A stretch of DNA of 64,000 bases from Trema orientale (taxonomy: Eukaryota; Streptophyta; Magnoliopsida; Rosales; Cannabaceae): contig JXTC01000642.1 of the NCBI GenBank assembly GCA_002914845.1, positions 75,800-139,799 on the forward strand. Reading direction: 5' to 3'. Shown here one piece after another: positions 39,323 through 49,867 of the stretch. A program made the position numbers and the translations under genes. Each line of letters starts with the position of its first letter. The first letter of the stretch is position 1. Below the pieces are notes generated by a model, which saw only the letters and a program-made list of their open reading frames with translations, was not told the DNA's origin and searched no databases.

Positions 39323-39639
39323 CGTAAGTAAGTAAATGTTTTTCTTTTTGTTAAATTGTTTAAATGTTTCAGTCTATTATTTTCGAATTATGTCATTAAT
39401 TATAGTTTTTTTTAGTAAATTATTTATCACATTGTTGAACCATCCGTCACTAAGCTGTTACACAAAATTAAGATGGAAAATAGTCACATAATTACTTTAT
39501 ATGATTAACATAAGAAAGGCTGATTGGTAATTTTATAAGTCCTTTCCGTGAATACTTTAATTAACTATATCTAAATTGTCACAATTGGAGTGACAAATTG
39601 TTGAAAACCGAGACAAATTAAAGCATATATATTCATATT

Positions 39640-40209
39640 GAGTAATGTTATAGTGTCCAACAGCACAATGATGTGAACAGAACAATGATGTGATCAGTCT
39701 CTTATGGTGATTCTAATTAATAAACTGGGTCCCATATTGTCCCCACTTGAAAAATAATTATAATTAACCCGTAACAGATTCACACATTATGTGTACTGGA
39801 CATAATATGGTGCCCCACAGTGAAGGAGCATAAACATTTTTTTAGGGGGGCATACATTAAAAATTTTTTTAGCTAATTTTGAAATACATTAGTCAATATA
39901 GACCACTATAGAATTAAAAAAAGTATTTAAAGTGAGTCTAAAGAAAAATTATCCAAAGTGTAGGTAAAATTTAGGACTTCAAAATAATATAAGTAACGTT
40001 CAGAAATTTAAAAAGAATTAGTAGGTCATATTAGGGGCATTATTGAATTTTTTATTAAAAAAAGACAAAAACCATAATTACAAAAATTTAGAGGGACAAA
40101 TAAAGAATAAAAGTGAAATTTTAAGATAGAATGGAGGCAAAAGTATAATTTTTAAAAAAATGAGGGGCAGCCTGAAGTGGCTCTACCGTTAGTGCCCATA
40201 ACATTACTC
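39640..40209. mobile_element. MITE family A, copy 3, split by another insertion
   Basis: The left part (39640-39817) starts gagtaatgttatag and follows the family through tgatgtgatcagtctcttat and taataaactgggtccca. The right part (40192-40209) ends gcccataacattactc, the inverse of the start. Flanks attcatatt (39631-39639) and attcttact (40210-40218) are a 9-bp duplication with two differences. It is more diverged than copies 1 and 2, so older. Confidence 0.75.
39818..40191. mobile_element. hAT-like non-autonomous element nested in the MITE
   Basis: 374 bp inserted in copy 3 of MITE family A. The flanks gtgcccca (39810-39817) and gtgcccat (40192-40199) form an 8-bp target duplication with one difference. 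The ends cagtgaaggagc and (inverse) taacggtagagcc are weakly inverted. The interior is the A-rich, T-rich sequence often seen with CAGTGGCGGAGCC-type ends in plants. No open frame. The superfamily is inferred from the 8-bp duplication. Confidence 0.6.
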
Positions 40210-40218
40210 ATTCTTACT

Positions 40219-41896
40219 CGAATAATTGAATTTCATGTATCTCTTATTTTATCTAATAAAGGTATCTAAAACAAATTATTGCATAACAACTAACAATATT
40301 TGGAAATATTCACTTGAAAGTAGTAATCCAAATATTGTCTTCTAGATATTGTAAACGGAATTCAATTTTAGTTGGATTGTCGTTATTCATAACAGTTTGA
40401 TGAAGTAATAATATTGGTAAGAATAACTTTATGGTCTTTCAATAAATTTGAAGGTGCTAGGCTGTTGAGAAGTTGATAATAAAGAGTCTGCCCTTTGAAA
40501 CGCATTTTCTTATAGCTACGTAACATGTCCAATAGGAATGAGCAATCCTTGTGTGTGTTTTTGTGTTTTCTTTTTAATTGAATTCATTGTGCCTTGCATT
40601 ATAAGAAATTGACGAATATTTGTGTTGGACCGTCACACTCTTAAGCCTTATAACGCGAGCTAAGTTGACAATGTCTTCCTTTTCGGGAAGTTTATATAAT
40701 AATCTTCTCTTATTATTACATAATAATAATAATTATTATAAACTCAGATCTCACTCATCAAGTTAAGAATTAAGATACACTTTCAATATTAGCGATATAT
40801 ATTTTTATAAATATTACAAATGAAAGAGAGAATAGAATGAGATTGCAATTAATCAAACTGTTGTATTATTGTAGTATGTAACAGAATGTTATATTATGTA
40901 GGTACGTAGCATCAAAATCGGAAAGCATGTGAACTAACCGGTCCAAGTATACACGGCTATCTAACTTGTTAATTTGAGTGCGTGTTTATTATTCTCTGTT
41001 TAAATTGTTAGTTGAACAATATAATTTCAGTATCATAAATAAGGAAATGGTTCGGTTGGTTTGGCGTATTCAGTTCTATTAATTTTATGAATAAGCATGT
41101 GATCACCGTTTGCTTCGAAATAAATTTTCTAAAGGTAATGTCACTAATGTCTAAAAAAGTGAAAGAAACTGACCTATTTTATGCTTAGAAGCTAACCGAA
41201 ATGGACCTTCAACCAAGGCACGTCAAAATATGTCTTATTAATTTCTTATGAACGAAAAGTTCAATTTAAACTTCCATTAAGGGCAAAAAGGTCCCAACCG
41301 CAAACTTTGTTCTTTGTCCTGCGAAATATATAAACACAAATTACAAATGTAGAATGACAATGTACATGCTAGATTTGTTGCAAGTATATGTTTTTTCCCC
41401 CCTTATGAACTAGGTAGCTTAAGTTCGCAAGGGTAAACTATATACTAATAGTTTCAAGAGTTGATGCAAACTTTCGCACCAAATACCCGGAGTATGTAGT
41501 CGTTTCTTGTTTAAGAATTCAACTCTGTGTTTTTTTTTCCAAAAAAAAAAAAAAAAAGAGAAATGGCCGTTCAAAGGAGCTCCAACCGGACCAACCCGGT
41601 AGTTTTCCAATACTTTAAAGGCATATTTACTAATCTATAATAAAGGGACAAAGGAAAGGCTTTTTCTTTCACGTATTTATATACTAATAGTTACGTATGA
41701 AAGAGAATATTAGTCTTTTTTTCTCATTATTTTTTATTCTCCTCATTCTCTTTACAAACTAGTAAACGTTACCTTATAAATTAGTGATATGATCGATTGA
41801 GCTAGCAAGTGAAGTGACAATTAACAAAAGTTCAGTAAATATGTAGGAGTGTCGATACATACCTTGAACCCCTAAGGAATGAGATATTTATAGGGA
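40219..41896. other. Intergenic, AT-rich
   Basis: No gene seen. An A-run at about 41540-41557 lies inside an otherwise uninteresting open frame. Confidence 0.3.
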
Positions 41897-43100
41897 GTTT
41901 GTCACAACCGGAAATCTAAAGCCGTGACTTTTAGTAATTTTGGGTGTAAATAAAGACAAATAAAAAATTTGCAAAAATTCGAAAGAAAATAAGTACTTGG
42001 ATTTTACATTATAGTCTTCAAATCATTAGAAATTTTGTATAAAAAAAAGGGGTCTTTCTTTAGTTTAGTTTATCAAGAAAGAAATGTCAATTAAAATTCA
42101 AAAAAACATAGTTAAGTCGTTTAAAAACTTGGCTTAGTAAAACTTTAGTGTTGAATGAATGAATCTAGTATATCTTGAGTCTAAATGTCCAAAAATTTAA
42201 TTTAAAGAGTTAGTCATAATTCCAAGTATTTAAAATTTTGAAAATATGCTCCTTAGGAATCATAGCATCCCGTATATACACTAAATCCTCAAATAGTAAT
42301 AAAGACATCCTCATACATTCACTTAACAGGTATAACAAATTTGGCTAAATAGTTAGACATGAAGAAAGAATAAGACAGTTTCTTATAGCGAGTTCCTTGG
42401 TCTCGATTTTAGACATCTTTGTATGTATTTTATATACATGGCTCTGTCGTTAACTCACATAGTTATTGTATTGTTCACCATATCAAAATGGCACAAAATT
42501 TACAGTTCCAACCACGTCCATTAGATACATTTTACCTTTTAGGGATGAGTGTTACTCTTGCTCACTCCAATATAGGATTTGCACGAGACAACAAAAAGAT
42601 TTGTCCTCTTGCTCATTTATGGAATTTACATGTGTGAAGAGCATGATTTGTGTTCTTACTCGGTCTTGGTCATAGAGTTCGAACACGGGAAAGGCAAAAT
42701 TCATGCTTTTGTTCTTTCTATACATCATACTTGTTATCCACTCTTCTCGGGCATAGACTTGTTCTTTGATCTTTACACACCCTATGTTTATTGTCTCGTC
42801 TCGTCTCCTAGAATACCATATTTTTGGCAAAACATATTTAAAGTCTGCTTATACATGCATAACAGTAACTATAAAGTAAGTTTGGCCGGTTACAAATTAT
42901 AATAGACAGGTTCTACCTTGACCTAAAAGAACTGCTTTAGTTCTAACTTCTATCCTACCATGTATTAAGGGAGGTCTATTATAAGAGCCGTACTTTTGCC
43001 CCTACATAAGAGCATATTATCAAAATCGTTGGTTGAAAATAAAGTATTAATACATACAAGATCTGATGCACCTGATATACAAAGAAAGAAAACTCAAAAT
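41897..43100 (+). mobile_element. LTR-like fossil of a Ty3-type element (broken)
   Basis: It starts TGTCACAACCGGAAATC, and the following words (cgtgacttttag, gggtgtaaataaagac, gtacttggattttacatt) resemble LTRs of plant Ty3 elements that begin TGTCACGACC. The right limit is not resolved. No polyprotein is seen, so at most a solo or truncated LTR, and old. Open frames at 42419-42902 lie inside it and are not genes. Confidence 0.35.
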
Positions 43101-43477
43101 ATGGAGAAAATAGTATGACCATGGTTGTTAGTTGTTACTCTAGCATGCATCATAGAATTTTTAGTAGATAAATTGTGATTGAAATTTCCCAAATTTATAT
43201 GATCGTAATGGAATGATAAATATATTTAGGATGAGAAGCTAAACTATACAAGAAAGTTAATTCCATTTTGTTGAAACAAAAATCACTATCCGAACCATGT
43301 GCTTTGTAATTAACTTATTTATACTAAATATTTAACAGTTTGTGACAAAAAGATTATTGTTTCAACAATTATATAACTTAGGGACTATTACTATGTAAAT
43401 TAAAAATTCAGGGGGTAAAGTGATACTATATATATAATTCAAAGCTATTGATATCATTAACCATATATATATATATA

Positions 43478-43711
43478 GTTACCAATTCAGTAGGTATTTT
43501 TTTTTTACATATCTGTTTTTTTTTTTAGCTGTTAGATCATTGATCTAACGATTATTATAATTTACGTAACTAAAAAAAAGTTAATAACAAAAATAAATAT
43601 CCATTATTTAATATTTTTCTCTTTCTCTTTTTTTAATCATGAAAAAACGTGCGTGATTAATTTTATTTACCCAAAATAATTATAAATAGATTAAAAAAAA
43701 TACTTGGTGCC
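43478..43711. mobile_element. MITE family B, copy 3
   Basis: 234 bp from gttaccaattcagtaggta to tacttggtgcc, the inverse of its start, with the internal word cgattattataattta shared with copy 2. It sits in (TA)n, which hides the target duplication. Confidence 0.7.
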
Positions 43712-44789
43712 TATATATATATATAAAAGATCAGGTAGAATTCTTTCATTTCAGCCTTGGGATATGAATTGTTGGAACTTATTAGAAATTACAATCCACC
43801 CTGTATTAATATTAGACAAAAGGAAAAGAAAATTGGCGGTGAAAATTTGGCGCGATTCACTTAGAATATGAATCCGAAAACACGGAATGCAAGCCTTCAA
43901 GTTGTACCAGGGTCCCCACCTAAGAAACAGAAAATGGGGAAGAAAAATTCGCATTCCCCTAATGAGACAATCTTAAATTTTAAAAAGGATTACAGCTTAC
44001 TGGGATGAAGGGTCAGAAAAATTATTAAATACATAAATGAGGTTGGCACCATGATTAGGAAGTGTAAAAGTCTCACTTTCATCACTTTTCATACAAAATT
44101 TTGTCGAGGCCATAAACTGACAGGACAATGGCTTAGTTTAGTGTTTTTTTTCTTTTTTGAAAAAAAAAAAAAAAAAAACTCTACTTGCAATGTTATCACT
44201 GTTCATAGTTTATAATTTATACATATTCTCATTGATTTGGAGCTTTGTCATTCCCAAATTATATGATTATTATTATTTAGAGTGCCCAAATGGCCCACAT
44301 AATCTTAGTCAATTTCTATGTTTGGCAAAAAGGAGACCATAAGCAGCAATAGATTTGCATGAATTAACTTCATTTATGGTCTTTCTTTGACTAATGGTCC
44401 CATTCTTCTGCAAGGTCTAGATTCTTTTGTTAATTTGTTGTTTATATTTTTCAATTTGTTATTACAAACTATAAGATCTTGTTACTGTATACTAAGGACA
44501 AAGTTCCGAGCTATTCAATTTCAATCTTAACTGGGCCTTCTTTAACTGGGTCTGCTCATGACACCCACTACAGCAAAAACCCAACACCAAAGCCTCCCTC
44601 CACGTCCGTCACGAGGAAACCACCTCCAACGGCTAACCACGTGTCAAGTTAATATTTTAATTTGAGATTATTACTTTTCATTTCAATTAAAACTCGTGTG
44701 AGTAACCAAAAAAAAAAAAAAACTTGTGTGATTAGCTAACAAAAGTACAGAGAAAGTGATCTTTACCTCAAAATAAATAAAATAATAAA
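43712..44789. other. Intergenic between two MITE copies
   Basis: No gene seen. T- and A-runs at about 44143-44178. Confidence 0.3.
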
Positions 44790-45020
44790 GGTTACCAATT
44801 AAATAGGTATTTTTTTTACTTATGTGTATGTATTTTTTTTTAGTCATTAGATCATCATTTAATAGTGATTTAACGACTATAATAAAATACATGAAAAGAT
44901 GTGCATCATTATTACTATTTCTCTCTTATTTTTTACTATAAAAAAATATGTATAATAAATTTTTATTAGCCAAAATAGTACTTATATATAAGTAAAAAAA
45001 TAAATACTGAATTGGTGCCC
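44790..45020. mobile_element. MITE family B, copy 4, with 9-bp TSD
   Basis: 231 bp from ggttaccaattaaataggta to ctgaattggtgccc, its inverse. The perfect 9-bp duplication aataataaa (44781-44789 and 45021-45029) fixes both ends and points to a Mutator-like origin for the whole family. Confidence 0.85.
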
Positions 45021-45029
45021 AATAATAAA

Positions 45030-45856
45030 TAGTGCTAGTCATACATATAATTTTTATTTTATCCTTTTAGTATCATGTGTAACTATCGTAATTCAATTAA
45101 TAAATAAGAACGTATCACAGATAAATATAATATTAACCAATTAACAATGGCAACTCACTTTCGCGAAAAAAAAAAAAAAAAGAAAGAGAAAAAAGAAAAA
45201 AAGAAAAAAGACATATTTTATATTGAAAAAGTCGGATAAAGAAGTGAAAAATGATTGTGAAACTTCCACGCATAAAAACTCTTCCCGAAAAAACTTAAAG
45301 GAGATAGACATGAAATTTTACGCAGAAATAACGAAATTATACTGGAAATTCCGTAAACAGAAGAGATTGATTTTTTTTTTTTTCCCTTTTCTTTTGGGAT
45401 ATATCGGGAAAAGATAAAAGTAAGTACAAGAAGAAATATATTTAAAAGAAGTCCGAAAGACACGCGCCCGCACCAAATATCAGTCTACGAAACCCTCGTC
45501 GGGTAAAAGCGGCCCATCTATTCCAAAACAAAACCCAGTCATAGAATAATAGTCTACCGCAGCCACCATCGGTGACCATCCTCGTCCCCCAAAACCCGTT
45601 TTCTCGACCCGATTCCGAATACATGGCTGCTGACTCCAACGGAATCTTCTCGCGCCATTCTTACTCTCTCACCGGAATTTCTTTTACTTTGATTCTCACC
45701 ACCATTACTATTACCATCACCATCCATTGATATTTCGAAAACCCCTTCTTGCACTACCTTGTTCTACTTGGATTTAGTCATTTAGTTCGGATCTCTTTTC
45801 CGGGTCGGGTTTATTTTTCGGAGTTCGGGTTATCTTTTTCTGGGTTTTGTCTGTGA
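45030..45856. other. Upstream region of the DHDPS gene
   Basis: A-rich low-complexity run at 45163-45200. From about 45440 it becomes richer in GC and CT, consistent with promoter and 5' UTR. The minus-strand frames at 45442-45754 lie over this and carry no domain. Confidence 0.4.
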
Positions 45857-48239
45857 ATGGCTGCCTTGAAGAGCTGTAGCGTTTGCTTGAGAGAGTCTGC
45901 TCTCCAGCTTCCGCGTCACAATTCTGGCGATAGCTACAAGAGGTTATATGTCCTTATCTGATATTGTTTTTACGATTATTTTTATTTATTTATTTAATAA
46001 TTAATTTGAGATAGCTCTTTAAAAAATAGTTTAAGGTATTTCGTCTTATATTGATAAGAAATTATAGTCATGACTCATGGCGTTGATTCTTTATTTGTTT
46101 GTGACATATGAGAATAGAGTAGGGATGTTTGTTTGTTGTGGGTGAACTTGTAATTGCTTGGTGCATATAAAAAGGGTAATCTTGTTAGTGTTTTTGACAC
46201 TTTTAAAAAATTGGGTTGTTACTATTAACTAATGACCATGCCTTTCTCCCTTGGAATATGCCTGAAAAGCTCTTTTTTTTCTTTTTTTTTTTTTTTTTTG
46301 TGTGTGGGAGGTGGTGGGTTTTAAATGTGCTTCACCTTGGTAGTTTTGTACTTGTTAATCGTACTTTTTTACCGTGTAGCATCATATCATATGCAAATTC
46401 CTTTTAAAGTAAGTGTTTTGTTTAGCTCCTCATCCCCACCAGGCAGGGCTTGCTGATTTTCACACTTTTTATGTCTGTTATTCTTTGATGTTACCGTTTT
46501 TACACTTCCATGTGAAACTTTATAAATAATGTGTGATCAAACACATTGGAGATTTTGGTTCCATATATAAGCTGAAGAGGTGTGTACCTATCTAGTTGTT
46601 GCTTGGCATTGTTTCCCGTACACAACTGTTCGCATATTCTGTTCATACTAAATTCCGAGGTCCATGTTGCAAGACAGATTATGTTATTGTTTATGGTCTA
46701 TTGTGGATGATTCTTTAGCGACAGCAAATGAAGCTAATGTGAGATGAAATAATACTGGTTCTTTTTAGCTTGCTCATGCGGTTTACTCATGTGAGATAAA
46801 ATTGGCCACAATCTCTTTATTTGTGGGCTTGCTCATGCGGTTTACTTAATACTATGAAACAGGAGGAATGCAAAATGGAGAGCTCCACAAGCAGCTATAA
46901 TACCTAACTTTCACCTTCCAATGCGTAGTTTCGAAGTTAAAAACAGGTAAACTGTCATGTTTGATTTTCTGAAGTCATGCATTATCATATTGAATCTCTG
47001 TATTCGCCATAAATTGTGGCTTGCCTTTTTCTGATTCCCAAATTAGGATGTCCCATGTGCATGTCTGATGTTCATACATGCTCTTGGAAGTAGACAAATT
47101 TGTATGCTTGTCTGATGTTTGTACATGCTCTTGAAAGTAGAGGAATTTATACATTTTTTTAGCTTGGACGGAGACTGGTTAAAGTTTACTCTGTTTAGTC
47201 TTTATAGGAAGAAGACGTATAATGGTTTATTTATTTTTTCTATTTTCCAATTTGCCATACATTACTAAAACAATTCAAACAATTCAAAAAATGCTCTTCC
47301 GGTGTTTGCAGGACGTCATCAGAAGATATAAAGTCTCTTAGATTGATCACAGCCATCAAAACTCCATATCTACCTGATGGAAGATTTGATCTTGAAGCTT
47401 ATGATGCATTGGTGAATATGCAGATTTCAGATGGAGCTGAAGCTGTGATTGTGGGTGGCACAACAGGTGAGGGCCAATTAATGAGCTGGGATGAACACAT
47501 TATGCTCATTGGCCACACAGTCAACTGCTTTGGTGGATCAATCAAGGTGATTGGAAACACTGGAAGCAACTCCACAAGGGAAGCGATTCATGCTACTGAA
47601 CAGGGTTTTGCAGTCGGAATGCATGCTGCCCTCCACATAAATCCTTATTACGGTAAAACCTCGTTGGATGGCTTGGTTTCACACTTTGATAGCGTGATTT
47701 CCATGGGCCCAACTATTATATACAATGTTCCATCACGAACTGGCCAAGATATTCCCCCAAAAGTGATCCATAGAGTGGCTCAAAGTGCAAACTTGGCGGG
47801 AGTCAAGGAGTGTGTAGGAAACGATCGAATCGCACAATACACAGACAACGGAATCGTGGTCTGGAGTGGAAATGACGATCAATGCCATGACGCTAGGTGG
47901 AGTCATGGGGCTACTGGAGTCATATCTGTTACCAGTAACTTGATTCCAGGTTTGATGCGAAAACTCATGTTTGGAGGAAAGAACCCTTCCCTTAACTCAA
48001 AGATCATGCCCCTTGTCGACTGGCTCTTCCAAGAGCCGAATCCCATTGCACTGAACACCGCGCTTGCTCAACTTGGGGTTGTGAGGCCAGTTTTCAGGCT
48101 CCCTTATGTCCCTCTTCCTCTAGCAAAGAGGATAGAATTTGTCAACTTGGTTAGGGAAATTGGGCGGGAGTATTTTGTAGGAGAAAAAGATGTTAAGGTC
48201 CTCGACGATGATGATTTCATTTTGGTGGGTCGATATTGA
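45857..48239 (+). CDS. DHDPS: Dihydrodipicolinate synthase, chloroplast (EC 4.3.3.7)
   Basis: Three exons: 45857-45942, 46863-46946 and 47312-48239, total 1,098 bp, 365 aa. It condenses pyruvate with aspartate semialdehyde, the first committed step of lysine synthesis in plastids. Residues 1 to about 57 look like a transit peptide. Active-site residues are present: Thr107-Thr108 (GGTTGEG), Tyr170 (HINPYY), Tyr194 and Arg199 (YNVPSRT) and the Schiff-base Lys222 (GVKECVGN). Residues known to bind the feedback inhibitor lysine are also present: Trp116 (LMSWDEH), Asn143 and Glu147 (GSNSTRE), so normal feedback control is expected. The protein ends [12 protein letters not shown], as in plant enzymes. 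Start chosen as the ATG giving MAALKS, which is shared with Arabidopsis DHDPS from memory. Long first intron of 920 bp. Confidence 0.97.
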
Positions 48240-49317
48240 TCACTAGCTATTTGTTATGAAACCTTGGTTTCTTTTTCTTGTGTTTAATCCAATTTTAGGT
48301 TATTTTCCTTTACTCTAAAGAGGTCATAAACTAAGTTCCATGCCTTACGTTGTAAGGCAGGTTGAACTGTGTTAGTTTTACATTACAAATGACGTTGCAT
48401 TTGGCACTGAAACTTTCATATTGGTCTGTATCTTAGAGGTTTAATGTGCTTTTATGTAAGTGTTGGTGCTGACATAATGGTTAAAGTTTACTCTCTGGTG
48501 TTTTAAACACTTTCATGTTGCTCTCCTATTGGTGATTCTCTTTAGCTTGGATGGTGCTGACGGCAGTGCTATGTTAATGTCATTGGCAACCGAAGACTTC
48601 AGCTCTGTAGTTTGAAAGTCCGAAATGAACCACTGATTTGGCTTTGAGATTTCTTTTCAAGTATGCATAAGCGCAAAGCCCCTCCCTATCGACCTAGCTC
48701 GGTAGAAACAGCTTTATCCAAGTGTATTTCTTTTTACGATCTTCCATATAACGAGGTAGCTAAAAGCTAGCGAAAGAGGATTCATGTTCATTAAAATAAT
48801 AATAATAATAATGATAATAATAAAATGAAACGAAAGAAAGAAATCTGCTCTGTTCCTTTGATAATGAAAAGGAAGGGTGTAAAGAGATATGAAAGAAGGG
48901 ATATATACAGGAAGCAGAAAAAAAAAAAAAATGAGCGTATTCAAATATCAAGGTACTTTGAATTTCCATTATAGTTAAATCGTGTCCGACACAAATGTGA
49001 ACTCAGTCTAATTAAACACTTGTAAGGGCTTAGCTTATTAGAAAAGCTACAGTTCTTACTAATATATCACTCCGACCCGAAAGGATTAAGTAGTTAAGCC
49101 ATTCTACATGTAGGTATAACTACATAAGATATCTCACCCATTTATCTTATTCAATTTCCCCACCTTGAATATAGTTTATATGAGAAACTAAAAACAAACC
49201 CACAAAAGTAGGTATTGATGGAGGAAGATTAGACATTAAAATCTTCCACTCCATCAAAGAGGATCAAAGAACAGAGGCCCCTATGGTATTTCCTTCCTAA
49301 AGTCCTTAAAAGCTGTG
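48240..49317. other. Convergent spacer between DHDPS and the LITTLE ZIPPER gene
   Basis: Contains both 3' UTRs. An (AAT)n run lies at about 48795-48822. No other gene seen. Confidence 0.4.
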
Positions 49318-49722
49318 TTATTTTGTTGAGAGAATAAACTTCTTTTGGAGCTGAGATAACAAGGCTTGGTTTTCCTGGTGAAGAAGAAGAGCTTTCTTCC
49401 TCAGCTTCAGATTCTCTTCCATGATGGTTTGATTCTCCATGTAAAGTTTTAAGTTCTTGATTTCCATCTCCGTCTTTGCTCCCACCACGGCTAGTTTTCT
49501 CCTCCTGTTTCATTAAAGAAACTTGTTTATAGCTTTACATATCTTAACTATACTAGACAAGGCAGAGGAAAAAAGAGAGAGACGAGAAAAGAGAGGAACA
49601 AACCTATTGAGGCCTTGAACTCGAAGGTTGTATCGCTTCGAAGGGAGTCTTCGAAGGCGAAAAGTAGAGCAAAGAGTGCTACTAGCGGTACCAGGTATGA
49701 TTTCTGACGAGTTCATACACAT
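49318..49722 (-). CDS. ZPR: LITTLE ZIPPER (ZPR) microprotein
   Basis: Two exons, 49722-49604 and 49504-49318, GT-AG, 306 bp, 101 aa. Residues 1-40 are a short variable and basic region (MCMNSSEIIPG...FRLRRLPSKRYNLR). Residues about 52-96 form a leucine zipper, KNLKLYMENQTIMEENLKLR followed by KKALLLHQENQALLSQLQKK, with L60, I67, L74, L81 and L88 exactly seven apart and Asn at 64, 71 and 85. This is the plant-specific LITTLE ZIPPER family. Known role: it pairs with the zipper of HD-ZIPIII factors (REVOLUTA, PHABULOSA) to make them unable to bind DNA, and is itself induced by them, a feedback loop in shoot meristem and leaf polarity. The MCMNSSE start and longer N-terminus suggest ZPR1/ZPR2 rather than ZPR3/ZPR4. 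The longest open frame on this strand is a different, spurious frame across the zipper exon. Confidence 0.92.
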
Positions 49723-49858
49723 TTTGGTATGTCTTTTATGGTTCAGTTTATGTGTTTTGGCAATGACAGAGAGAGAGAAAGATCACCAAATACGAACTAC
49801 GTCACTCGCTAGAAAAAGCTGAAAAGAAGAATATGGGTTCTGAGAGATGGGGTTCTAG

Positions 49859-49867
49859 ATTTAAATA
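49859..49867 (-). promoter_or_regulatory. TATA-like box of the ZPR gene
   Basis: The minus strand reads TATTTAAAT about 140 bp upstream of the ATG, with a CT-rich run (plus strand (GA)n at 49963-49981) further upstream. The predicted transcript start would be near 49830. Confidence 0.45.

Noticed and set aside
45442-45754. Two minus-strand frames upstream of DHDPS
   Set aside because: They overlap the likely DHDPS promoter and 5' UTR and show no domain or splice partner.
49229-49513. 94-aa frame over the ZPR zipper exon
   Set aside because: Wrong frame: the neighbouring frame encodes the leucine zipper and splices cleanly to the upstream exon.
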